This document shows positions 1-5,597 of a stretch of DNA of 7,328 nt, in pieces. The translations under genes were made by a program, and so were the position numbers. Each line of letters begins with the position of its first letter. Position 1 is the first letter of the stretch. The notes beneath the pieces were generated by a model, which worked only from the letters and a program-made list of their open reading frames with translations, was not told the origin of the DNA and ran no database searches. Source of the stretch: an uncultured Acetatifactor sp. (GTDB taxonomy: Bacteria; Bacillota; Clostridia; Lachnospirales; Lachnospiraceae); NCBI GenBank assembly GCA_910577035.1, contig CAJTKW010000114.1, positions 1 through 7,328 on the forward strand. Reading direction: 5' to 3'.

Positions 1-39
1 GCGCACGGATTTGCAGTGGTTTTTGCTGCTTCGCAACGC

Positions 40-113
40 AGAACCCCAAAGCCAACAAGTTCGCTTGCGGGAAGAATGCCCGTACAAAGCAAACAAGTCC
101 GCTTTGGCATTCT
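40..113 (-). repeat. Tandem pair of related hairpin repeats after the last operon gene
   Basis: Two imperfect inverted repeats lie side by side. The better one has a left arm AGAATGCC (73-80) plus AAAGC (86-90), interrupted by a 5-nt insert (CGTAC), then core AAACAAGTCC (91-100), then right arm GCTTTGGCATTCT (101-113). The arms are perfectly complementary apart from the insert. The older-looking copy has left arm AGAACCCCAAAGC (40-52), core CAACAAGTTC (53-62) and a right arm that matches only in part (63-71). In minus-strand RNA the core of the better copy pairs through G-U wobbles; in plus-strand RNA it has A-C mismatches. The minus strand is also the transcribed one, about 30 nt past the last gene. 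No T-run follows, so a plain terminator is unlikely. A cousin lies at 2561-2598. Confidence 0.7.
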
Positions 114-143
114 CTGGCGTGAGCTTTAGAAGTACTTTTCATG

Positions 144-725
144 CTACTCGCCTACATGCACATTATCCGCGGAATCCCAGCCGTAAATCTTCCAGTGCCT
201 GTCTGCATCCCTGCGCAGCAGGAAAACCCTTCCTTCCGTATGGACCTGTCCGCTGCTTTCCCGAATGGTGTATCCGCAATATATCCTGGCAAAGTCAAAG
301 CCGTCGTCCGAAAAGAAATCCACATTGGTGCTGGACGCCACGGAAATTCCGGTAATGCGGCGTTTAGCGTCCTTAAAACCCTTAATTTCCTCCTTCAGCT
401 TCAAGAGATAGGACGCCATTTCATTATTTGCAAGCAGCTCCTGATCGTACAGCTTCCGCGCCTGTACCCCCAGCGACTCGATTTCCTCATCGGCACAGTC
501 CTCATTATAAAAGCACTTTTCAATTTCCGTATAATACTTGACGACTTCCTTCACCGTGGCAGGATAATCCCTGTCCAGATTCCGGTTGAGCACCACCTGG
601 ACGGTGGTCATGGCGGTTTCCGCCACACGGGTCCGGGCTCTGTTCATCAAAAAAGCATACAGCCCCACCAAACCGGCAATCACCAATATCAGAATAACTG
701 TCACTGTTTTTGTGGATTTTTTCAT
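144..725 (-). CDS. Single-span membrane-anchored protein of unknown function
   Basis: The 193-residue protein starts MKKSTKTV, followed by one hydrophobic span (about residues 8-27) and a mostly hydrophilic remainder. This suggests an N-terminal anchor with the rest outside the cytoplasm. A charged, probably helical stretch covers about residues 55-125. The C-terminal third is probably beta-rich, with a WKIYGWDSAD segment near residues 178-187. Two cysteines (C71, C77) are spaced so that they could form a disulfide. I chose the ATG at 725 over the in-frame GTG at 734 because a GAGG site lies 8 nt upstream of it. The gene follows rnz by about 60 nt and ends the apparent operon. It resembles small anchored proteins common in Lachnospiraceae (possibly DUF6715, from memory and uncertain). 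No enzymatic motif is visible. Confidence 0.8.
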   Translation of the reverse strand: MKKSTKTVTVILILVIAGLVGLYAFLMNRARTRVAETAMTTVQVVLNRNLDRDYPATVKEVVKYYTEIEKCFYNEDCADEEIESLGVQARKLYDQELLANNEMASYLLKLKEEIKGFKDAKRRITGISVASSTNVDFFSDDGFDFARIYCGYTIRESSGQVHTEGRVFLLRRDADRHWKIYGWDSADNVHVGE

Positions 726-785
726 CAGCCACACCTCGCTATCTGCCGTAACGGCGCAGTATCCGGCAGGAGACGGCCTGCAGGG

Positions 786-1700
786 TCATTCCTCCTCCGG
801 GAAGTTAAGCTCCCTGCTCCTCCCGTCCCTGGCGGCTACCGTCGCCGGGAAAATCCTGCGCACCTCTCCCAGATACTCCTCCGGATACGTCAGGGACGGG
901 CTGTAGTGAGTCAGCCAAAGCTCCGGCACCTGCGCCGCCTTTGCGATCCGCGCCGCCTCATACATGGTCATGTGCCTGTTTTCCTTTGCTTTGGCCAGCT
1001 TATCCGGCTCGCCATACATTCCCTCCAGGATCAGAAGGTCTGATCCTGCCGCATTGGCGGCAATGGAATCGGTGGGACGGGAATCCGTACAGTAGGTAAC
1101 CTTCAGTCCCTTCCGTGCAGCCCCCAGCACCATGTCCGGTGTATAGATGCGTCCGGCTTCCTCAATGGTTTCCCCCTTCTGCAGCCTGCTCCACAGCTTC
1201 ATGGGTATCTGCTGCTCCGTGGCACGTTCCCTGTCAAACCGTCCGGCCCTGTCAATCATCATACTATATCCATAGCATACCACACTATGGTTCACCTTGA
1301 AAGCCTTTAAACGAAAACCGTCAAAAAAAAATTCCTGTTCCCCCTCGGTGATCTCCATACAGTTGATTTCAAAGGGCAGCTCCGGGGCAATGGTCCGGAG
1401 AGCGCTGACAGTCCTGCTTAAGCCCCTGGGCCCGATTAACAGTAACGGCTCCGTTCTCTCCGCATTTCCCATTGTCAGAAGCATGCCGGGGAGGCCGCTG
1501 ATGTGATCCGCATGATAATGGGTAAAACAGATAATGTCCACTGGTTTGGGACTCCAGCCCTTTTCCCTGAGCGCAATCTGAGTCCCTTCCCCGCAATCAA
1601 TCAATATACTTTTTCCGTTATAGCGAAGCATCAGCGCCGTAAGCCATCGATAAGGCAGCGGCATCATTCCTCCTGTTCCCAGCAAGCAAACGTCTAACAT
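786..1700 (-). CDS. rnz: Ribonuclease Z (tRNA 3' processing endonuclease)
   Basis: This metallo-beta-lactamase-fold nuclease cuts tRNA precursors just after the discriminator base, mainly those lacking an encoded CCA. All metal ligands expected for RNase Z are visible in the 304-residue product: H61-x-H63-x-D65-H66 in FTHYHADHISGLPG, then H138 (VNHS), D206 (YCTDS), H243 (NRHMT) and H265 (LTHYSP). The stretch from about 150 to 190 matches the flexible-arm region of the family, with GRFDRE, LWSRL and YTPDMVLG. Length is normal (about 300). Near the N-terminus GTGGMMPLPYRWLTAL replaces the usual PT-x-x-R-N type loop, a noticeable variant. The ATG at 1700 has a strong GGAGGGG site. The gene sits 35 nt after the small cysteine-rich gene. 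Its placement beside the t6A genes groups tRNA maturation functions. Confidence 0.93.
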   Translation of the reverse strand: MLDVCLLGTGGMMPLPYRWLTALMLRYNGKSILIDCGEGTQIALREKGWSPKPVDIICFTHYHADHISGLPGMLLTMGNAERTEPLLLIGPRGLSRTVSALRTIAPELPFEINCMEITEGEQEFFFDGFRLKAFKVNHSVVCYGYSMMIDRAGRFDRERATEQQIPMKLWSRLQKGETIEEAGRIYTPDMVLGAARKGLKVTYCTDSRPTDSIAANAAGSDLLILEGMYGEPDKLAKAKENRHMTMYEAARIAKAAQVPELWLTHYSPSLTYPEEYLGEVRRIFPATVAARDGRSRELNFPEEE

Positions 1701-1735
1701 TGATCCCCTCCAAACTGACCGCCGAAAAACGGACG

Positions 1736-1984
1736 TCAGAGCAGTTCCGTCCCCTCCCTTACTTCCACGGGCAGCTGAAACTGCGCAATCATCTCGTCAT
1801 AGCAGTCCTCACACAGGTCGAAGCTGTGGACGCTTCCGTCCTTACGGCTGAAATATCCGAAAACTGCTTCTGCGGAAAAGCACCCCTCCCTCAGGCATCC
1901 GTCTGCCACCTTTAATTCTCTGCCGCACTTATTACATACCACGCGAACCAGCTTTTTATCCTGTCCGTTCTCGTACTTCTGCAT
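1736..1984 (-). CDS. Small cysteine-rich, probable zinc-binding protein
   Basis: The product is about 82 residues (84 if the ATG at 1990 is used). Six cysteines are arranged as CNKCGREL near the N-terminus, CLREGC in the middle and CEDC toward the C-terminus. The two CxxC knuckles about 40 residues apart look like a zinc ribbon that folds around the central strands GYFSRKDGSVHSFDLC. No catalytic motif is visible and I do not recognise a named family; proteins of this look are often annotated hypothetical. An AGGGAG site lies 8 nt before the ATG at 1984 but only 2 nt before the ATG at 1990, so the inner start is preferred, weakly. It lies between rimI and rnz in the same direction. A possible promoter of its own lies at 2012-2040. 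A role in RNA or ribosome biology would be guesswork from the neighbours. Confidence 0.8.
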   Translation of the reverse strand: MQKYENGQDKKLVRVVCNKCGRELKVADGCLREGCFSAEAVFGYFSRKDGSVHSFDLCEDCYDEMIAQFQLPVEVREGTELL

Positions 1985-2011
1985 CTTCATCTCTCCCTTT
2001 TTGCAATAAAC

Positions 2012-2040
2012 TTTATCCAGTGTCAGCTCTATTTTATCAA
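2012..2040 (-). promoter_or_regulatory. Possible internal promoter before the small cysteine-rich gene
   Basis: On the minus strand TTGATA (2035-2040, 5 of 6 matches to the -35 consensus) and GATAAA (2012-2017, 4 of 6 to the -10) are separated by exactly 17 bp. They lie in the roughly 80-nt AT-rich gap after rimI, just ahead of the next gene's ribosome-binding site. If active it would let the cysteine-rich protein, rnz and the last gene be made apart from the t6A genes. The -10 is weak, so this is tentative. Confidence 0.35.
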
Positions 2041-2071
2041 AAAGGCGAGGCTGCGGCTGTGGGAATTATTG

Positions 2072-2512
2072 TTAGAGCCTTTTCCACATAATATTGGCAT
2101 CCTCCCTGGGCTTTTCATAAAAGCCGGGACGGATACCTTCGGATACAAAACCAAACTTTTCATATAAATGAACGGCAGCCCCATTGCCCACCCGCACCTC
2201 CAGCGTAAAGGCTTCCACATGCTCTGCCTCTCCCAAGGCAATCAGCTTTCCCAGCATCCTCCCTGCAATTCCCTTCTTCCTGAAGGCAGGCGCTACCACC
2301 ACATTTTCAATATTTGCCACACCGCATGTATTGCTGTATCCACAGCAGCCCGCCACCCGGCCGTCAGCCACAGCCACCAGATACCTGCAGTAAGAACGGG
2401 ACAGCAGATCTTTAAAATCCTGCGCCGACCAGGGCATGGAAAAGGATTCCTCCTCAATCTTCGCCAGACTCGGTATGTCTTCTTCCCGCAGCTCTCTGAC
2501 GGTAACCTCCAT
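2072..2512 (-). CDS. rimI: Ribosomal protein S18-alanine N-acetyltransferase RimI
   Basis: This GNAT-fold enzyme acetylates the N-terminal alanine of ribosomal protein bS18 using acetyl-CoA. The 146-residue product shows the family's landmarks: EESFSMPWS (22-30), IENVVVAPAFRKKGIA (68-83) with the acetyl-CoA-binding RxxGxA loop, LEVRVGNGAA (104-113) with the expected general base E105, and LYEKFGF (116-122) with the general acid Y117. The reading frame stays open upstream to 2635, but the ATG at 2512 has a strong GGGAGGA site and gives the normal family length and N-terminus. The upstream extension would be translated hairpin repeat and is rejected. tsaE-tsaB-rimI is a classic Firmicutes order. 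Unusually, a 170-nt gap with two hairpins separates it from tsaB. Confidence 0.92.
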   Translation of the reverse strand: MEVTVRELREEDIPSLAKIEEESFSMPWSAQDFKDLLSRSYCRYLVAVADGRVAGCCGYSNTCGVANIENVVVAPAFRKKGIAGRMLGKLIALGEAEHVEAFTLEVRVGNGAAVHLYEKFGFVSEGIRPGFYEKPREDANIMWKRL

Positions 2513-2560
2513 CAAACTTCCTCCCTCCCCCGGCACAAACAATCCGTGAAATCGAGCAGG

Positions 2561-2598
2561 AAGAATCTCAAGGCAAACTTGTTCGCCTTGAGATTCTT
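2561..2598 (-). repeat. Perfect 14-bp inverted repeat with core GCAAACTTGTTCGC
   Basis: The arms AAGAATCTCAAGGC (2561-2574) and GCCTTGAGATTCTT (2585-2598) are fully complementary around the 10-nt centre AAACTTGTTC. In minus-strand RNA the centre can pair further (G-U, A-U, A-U), leaving a tiny loop; in plus-strand RNA one pair becomes A-C. It lies between tsaB and rimI, 49 nt before the rimI start. No T-tract follows on the transcribed strand, so it is not a typical terminator. It is related to the repeat at 73-113: same orientation, same GGAAGAAT entry, and a core differing at only 3 of 10 positions. Confidence 0.8.
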
Positions 2599-2621
2599 CT
2601 CGGAATGGTTTAGATTTTCTC

Positions 2622-2663
2622 AGCGGGCGTACCAAAGAGGTGGCTATGCCCCTCTTGACCGCT
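2622..2663 (-). other. Second hairpin directly after tsaB
   Basis: In minus-strand RNA AAGAGG (2656-2651) and GGC pair with GCC and CCTCTT (2640-2635) around an ATA loop with one bulged A. An outer AGCGG/CCGCT pair (2659-2663 with 2622-2626) can extend it. Only about three Us follow the inner stem, so it could be a weak terminator, an RNase-processing site or an mRNA-stability element. It starts 20 nt beyond the tsaB stop codon, in an otherwise tightly packed operon. Confidence 0.5.
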
Positions 2664-2682
2664 TAGATAATCTTCATTCCGT

Positions 2683-3375
2683 TCATACTTCGGCCTGGCT
2701 CTTTCTGAGATATTCCGGACAATGCGCAGCGGCATCCACCGTCTTTCCCCGGGCATAATAGACCGCTCCCAGCGCGGCCACGCTGCATGCCCGCTGACGG
2801 TTGCTGCCCGCAGGCGCAATGCTGTATGGGGCCTTCAGCTTTTCTCTGATCCAGTCAAGGTATACAGGCACCCCGTCTCCCAGAAGGATCACCGGCCTGT
2901 CCAATCCGTTTAACTTCTCCAGCATATCCCCGATGTCCGAAGGACTTTGAGGTATCACCGCCTTAAGTTCAAATCCTTCTCCCCCAGGCACAAATTCATA
3001 GGCCGCCGTATAGACCTGGTTCCTCCTGGCATCCATCAGCGGACAGACAATATGATCCGTACCCCAGAGATTCCAGGCAAGGCCCTCCAGGGTCGGCACC
3101 TCCACCAGAGGCTTCCCCAGCGCAAGCCCCAGCCCCTTGGCGGTAGCGGAACCGATGCGCAGGCCCGTAAAGGAGCCGGGCCCCGAGGCAACCGCAATGG
3201 CATCCAGGGTATTCAGATCCAGTTCAATCATTTTCTTTAGCTCGTCCAGCATGGGCAGCAGGGTCTGGGAATGAGTTTTCCGGTAATTGGTAGTATACTC
3301 TGCAAGCAGAACCCCGTCTTCCACCACCGCCACCCCGGCCACGAGCCCGGAGCTGTCCAGTCCAAGTATTTTCAT
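2683..3375 (-). CDS. tsaB: tRNA t6A biosynthesis protein TsaB
   Basis: TsaB is the ASKHA-fold partner of TsaD in the complex that transfers the threonylcarbamoyl group to A37 of ANN-decoding tRNAs. It is a scaffold rather than the catalyst. The 230-residue product has the typical N-terminus MKILGLDSS, then HSQTLLP (35-41), the hallmark SGPGSFTGLRIG (64-75), DARRNQVY (115-122), GDG (166-168) and a C-terminal EYLRKSQAE (221-229). Family length is about 220-240. The frame runs open to 3537, but the ATG at 3375 overlaps the tsaE stop as ATGA (3372-3375), implying translational coupling and fixing the start. The protein ends right after QAEV, slightly shorter at the tail than relatives that carry a charged extension. 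TsaD, the catalytic partner, and TsaC/TsaC2 are not in this window. Confidence 0.95.
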   Translation of the reverse strand: MKILGLDSSGLVAGVAVVEDGVLLAEYTTNYRKTHSQTLLPMLDELKKMIELDLNTLDAIAVASGPGSFTGLRIGSATAKGLGLALGKPLVEVPTLEGLAWNLWGTDHIVCPLMDARRNQVYTAAYEFVPGGEGFELKAVIPQSPSDIGDMLEKLNGLDRPVILLGDGVPVYLDWIREKLKAPYSIAPAGSNRQRACSVAALGAVYYARGKTVDAAAHCPEYLRKSQAEV

Positions 3376-3872
3376 AGTAAGATCTTGCCTTTCACCCTGA
3401 CCTCCAGGGTAATCCTGCGGTAGTCGAAGCCCTGTTCCGGATCTTTTTCCACGGTAATCCCGATCGTATCCTCCGGCAGGAGCTCCTCTATCAGATCCGC
3501 CCATTCTATCAGGGAAACCCCTTCTCCGTAAAAGCACTCCTCATAGCCGATCTCATCCATCTCTTCCACATCGGCAATCCGGTATACATCAAAATGATAA
3601 AAGGGCAGACGTCCGTCCTCATAAACCTGCAGAATGGTAAAGGTAGGGCTGCACACCGGGCCGTCAATGCCAAGCCCGGCGGCAAAGCCCTGAGTAAACA
3701 CTGTCTTTCCCACTCCCAGATCTCCGATCAGAGCGTATACCTGCCCCGGACAGGCTGTTTTTGCGAGACATTTCCCCAGTTCAAAGGTCTCCTCCGGTTT
3801 TCTTGTCTCACAAAGGACCCTGCCCTTCTCTCTCAGCTGGCTTATCAGTTCTTCCGCGTTTCTTCCTTCCAT
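3372..3872 (-). CDS. tsaE: tRNA t6A biosynthesis ATPase TsaE
   Basis: TsaE is the small P-loop ATPase that binds the TsaB-TsaD dimer and is needed for repeated t6A37 cycles in bacteria. The 166-residue product shows Walker A GDLGVGKT (50-57), the family motifs SPTFTI (75-80) and HFDVYR (93-98), and IEWAD (122-126), all in the expected order. The usual length is about 150; the extra residues are at the N-terminus (MEGRNAEELISQLREKG). A GAAGG site precedes the ATG at 3872 by about 9 nt. It starts 14 nt after the YcxB-like gene and overlaps tsaB by 4 nt, so the three are almost certainly one transcript. No key residue appears lost. Confidence 0.95.
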   Translation of the reverse strand: MEGRNAEELISQLREKGRVLCETRKPEETFELGKCLAKTACPGQVYALIGDLGVGKTVFTQGFAAGLGIDGPVCSPTFTILQVYEDGRLPFYHFDVYRIADVEEMDEIGYEECFYGEGVSLIEWADLIEELLPEDTIGITVEKDPEQGFDYRRITLEVRVKGKILL

Positions 3873-3886
3873 ATTCCGCCGCCTTC

Positions 3887-4363
3887 TCAGTTTCGAATCT
3901 TTACCTTTGCAGCCGGCATATGAGTGGAGATCATCTCAATTACGGCAGACTTCTGATCCTCCATCTGCCTTTTCGGGAAAATGGTCGCATTCACGGGCGA
4001 GGTATAAAGAATAATGCTTCGCCCGGTAGATACCGCCTTGCGCATCTCTTCCCAGGGATACTGCACCGAGTCCTCTCCCTGGGAGATGCTGAGTCCCTGG
4101 TCGTCCAGCACATAATGAAGGGGCTGCTGAAAGCTGGGGTTGCCCAGCACCTGGCGCCTGCTGCGGAAAAACAGTGTCCAGGGCAGATACAGCAGTATAA
4201 TCAGCCCGAATACCAGATAGACCCACTGCTTTACCATCACCGCCAGCAGGAGAACCAACGCTCCAAAGCAGCTTCCGATGATGCCCACCGCACTGTTATA
4301 GGAATGCCGCAGCATGTAATCATACAAATCATTTGCTTCTATCTTTACATCCAGTTCTACCAT
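3887..4363 (-). CDS. YcxB-like two-span membrane protein
   Basis: The 158-residue protein has a short N-terminal segment (about 1-24), two adjacent hydrophobic spans (about 26-43 and 46-64) split by the short polar turn VKQW, then a basic FRSRR turn. A soluble C-terminal domain of about 90 residues follows. That domain reads HYVLDDQGLSIS, QYPWEEMRKAV, IILYTSPVNATIFPKRQM, which is the look of the YcxB-like C-terminal domain found in Firmicutes membrane proteins of unknown role. The positive residues after the second span predict the domain is cytoplasmic. The ATG at 4363 is preferred to the in-frame ATG at 4375 because GGGAGGA sits 5-6 nt before it. It is the first gene after the promoter at 4410-4438 and is followed closely by tsaE. 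The biochemical function is not known to me. Confidence 0.82.
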   Translation of the reverse strand: MVELDVKIEANDLYDYMLRHSYNSAVGIIGSCFGALVLLLAVMVKQWVYLVFGLIILLYLPWTLFFRSRRQVLGNPSFQQPLHYVLDDQGLSISQGEDSVQYPWEEMRKAVSTGRSIILYTSPVNATIFPKRQMEDQKSAVIEMISTHMPAAKVKIRN

Positions 4364-4409
4364 AGTTCCTCCCATTCCCGGATGAGTCCGCCATCTTCCG
4401 GTCAGAAAA

Positions 4410-4438
4410 ATTTTACCTTAAACGGGAGCAAAACTCAA
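4410..4438 (-). promoter_or_regulatory. Sigma-A-type promoter for the ycxB-like/tsaE/tsaB/rimI operon
   Basis: On the minus strand TTGAGT (4433-4438) and TAAAAT (4410-4415, 5 of 6 matches) are spaced 17 bp apart. They lie right after the ribU stop codon and about 50 bp before the operon's first start codon. A start site near 4403 would give a leader of about 40 nt. No intrinsic terminator is visible between ribU and this promoter, so ribU readthrough may add to operon expression. Confidence 0.6.
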
Positions 4439-4441
4439 GTA

Positions 4442-5179
4442 CTATTTTCTGTGTCCTGTTTTTATAATCGGACTTAAAGGCTTGTAGATCAGCATGGTCA
4501 CCAGGGAGGCCGCAGTGCCCTTGATTAAATTCATGGGCGCCACACAGGCCGCCACAAAGCTGACGATGCTGCCTTCCGTCATCAGCGGGTTGACTGCACT
4601 TCCCATGGCCAGTATATCCTCCAGAGGCATATGGTACAGCTTGGAGAAAGCCGGCAGCAGGTAAATCGCGTTAAAGGCCGTACCGAAAACGGTCATGCAC
4701 AGCGTCCCGCACACACAGCCGGCGATGGCGCTCTTTTTGCTCTTGTGGAAGGTATAAATAATGGATGCCGGCAAGATAAAGCTGCAGCCGACCACAAAAT
4801 TTGCAAGGTCACCCACAAAGGCCGTGCTGGTTCCCTTGATACAAAGCTTCAGAAGTATTTTCACGAATTCCATCATCACCCCGGCGGAAGGACCAAAGGC
4901 AAAGGCTCCCACCAGAATGGGAATTTCGCTGAAATCCAGCTTATAAAAGCCGGGGGCAAAGGGCAGGGGAAAGTCAAACAGGTGAAGTATCATGGCAATT
5001 GCGGAAAACATGCCTGTCATGGCTATCTTTCTGACACCGAAGATCGGTTCCTTGATCCCGTTTTTCTTTTGGGCCGCCTTCTCCACCAGCAGCGCCACGA
5101 TAAACAGGGCGGCAATAATTGCAAAAAAGCTCAGGACATAGGCAGCGTTTTGGGCTGCATCGGCAAACAGTTTTTTCAT
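4442..5179 (-). CDS. ribU: Riboflavin ECF transporter S component RibU
   Basis: RibU binds riboflavin in the membrane and works with the shared ECF energizing module (EcfT plus two ATPases), which is encoded elsewhere. The 245-residue product contains the recognisable core FYKLDFSEIPILVGAFAFGPSAGVMMEF (in parts across 78-105), then LLKLCIKGTST and VGDLANFVVGCSFI, and several hydrophobic spans to the end. It is longer than typical RibU (about 190) because of an extra N-terminal span (about 12-32) and a charged linker (EKAAQKKNGIKE). The frame runs open to 5320, but that would start inside the terminator. The ATG at 5179 has an AGAGAGG site 5 nt upstream and starts MKKLFADAAQ. The FMN aptamer and terminator upstream support riboflavin, rather than another vitamin, as substrate, with repression when FMN is high. 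Confidence 0.92.
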   Translation of the reverse strand: MKKLFADAAQNAAYVLSFFAIIAALFIVALLVEKAAQKKNGIKEPIFGVRKIAMTGMFSAIAMILHLFDFPLPFAPGFYKLDFSEIPILVGAFAFGPSAGVMMEFVKILLKLCIKGTSTAFVGDLANFVVGCSFILPASIIYTFHKSKKSAIAGCVCGTLCMTVFGTAFNAIYLLPAFSKLYHMPLEDILAMGSAVNPLMTEGSIVSFVAACVAPMNLIKGTAASLVTMLIYKPLSPIIKTGHRK

Positions 5180-5282
5180 TTTTTCCTCTCTTTCCGCCGC
5201 GTATGCGGCACAAGCAACTTGTGTTTTTTCGGAAAATTCTTCCTGCACGCATGATAAAGGGCACCAAACCCTCTTAATGTAC

Positions 5283-5315
5283 AACAAAACCCCGAACCGT
5301 AAAGGTTCGGGGTTT
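5283..5315 (-). terminator. Intrinsic terminator forming the riboswitch expression platform
   Basis: In minus-strand RNA a perfect 12-bp stem forms between AAACCCCGAACC (5315-5304) and GGTTCGGGGTTT (5298-5287) around the 5-nt loop TTTAC. It is followed by a U-rich TGTTGT. It lies about 55 nt beyond the FMN aptamer and about 105 nt before the ribU start codon. When it forms, ribU transcription should stop. Confidence 0.9.
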
Positions 5316-5369
5316 GACATGCGCTGTAGCAGACTGCAGCTCCCAATACAGGAAAATACAGCCCTGGCT

Positions 5370-5491
5370 TTCTTCTTTCATCCAGACTTTACTGTTGGTC
5401 CCGGACTTACACCGAGTCAGCCGGATCGGAGCTTTCCGATCCGGGTCGCGGACTTTACCGCCAGTAGGGAATTTCACCCGACCCCGAAGAA
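5370..5491 (-). ncRNA. FMN riboswitch aptamer (RFN element)
   Basis: Read on the minus strand, the conserved RFN blocks occur in order: TTCGGGGTCGGGTGAAATTC, CCTACTGGCGGTAAAG, TCCGCGA, a variable hairpin with a perfect 10-bp stem (5421-5430 with 5435-5444), CTCGGTGTAAGTCCGGGACC, and AACAGTAAAGTCTGGATG. Closing stem P1 pairs TTCTTC (5491-5486) with GAAGAA (5375-5370). The aptamer binds FMN, and the terminator downstream implies an off-switch at the transcription level. The 5' strand of the aptamer (TTCGGGGT, 5488-5481) is exactly complementary to ACCCCGAA in the terminator's left arm (5313-5306). That offers an antiterminator pairing when FMN is absent. Confidence 0.96.
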
Positions 5492-5514
5492 TTTTCTTTT
5501 TGTTTACGTGCATT

Positions 5515-5543
5515 ACTATAGCACGAAAAAGCTTGAAAATCAA
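5515..5543 (-). promoter_or_regulatory. Promoter for the FMN riboswitch-ribU transcript
   Basis: On the minus strand TTGATT (5538-5543) and TATAGT (5515-5520, 5 of 6 matches) are separated by 17 bp. A start site near 5508 would begin the RNA about 17 nt before the aptamer. The integrase stop codon lies only 64 bp upstream of the -35 box. The mobile element therefore ends just short of this promoter, or overlaps its upstream region. Confidence 0.7.
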
Positions 5544-5597
5544 GGTGTTTTCGGCATTTTTTGAATTTTGTAACGCCGGCTTTTTCCTCCCTGATTA

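Noticed and set aside
141..1043. Long plus-strand frame of about 300 codons
   Set aside because: It lies opposite two minus-strand genes with clear features, RNase Z among them; its protein is His/Pro/Arg-rich with no family look, and it has no ribosome-binding site.
2513..2635. N-terminal extension of RimI to 2635
   Set aside because: It would translate the hairpin repeat and lacks a good ribosome-binding site. The ATG at 2512 has GGGAGGA and matches the family start.
2610..2682. Frameshifted tail of TsaB (a frame reading KYERNEDYLSGQEG past the stop)
   Set aside because: TsaB already ends after the conserved YLRKSQAE motif, and the downstream frame has no known tail sequence, so a frameshift is not needed.
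5180..5243. Third member of the hairpin-repeat family in the ribU leader
   Set aside because: It shares GCAGGAAGAAT with the site near 2556 and has a CACAAG/CTTGTG hairpin, but lacks the matching right arm and the conserved core order. The shared words are better explained by complementarity to the aptamer strand.
5180..5320. N-terminal extension of RibU to 5320
   Set aside because: It would begin inside the riboswitch terminator. The ATG at 5179 has a proper ribosome-binding site and a normal signal-anchor-like start.
5547..5582. Terminator between int and the ribU promoter
   Set aside because: Only a 5-bp CGGCG/TGCCG stem with a 17-nt loop can form and no U-run follows.
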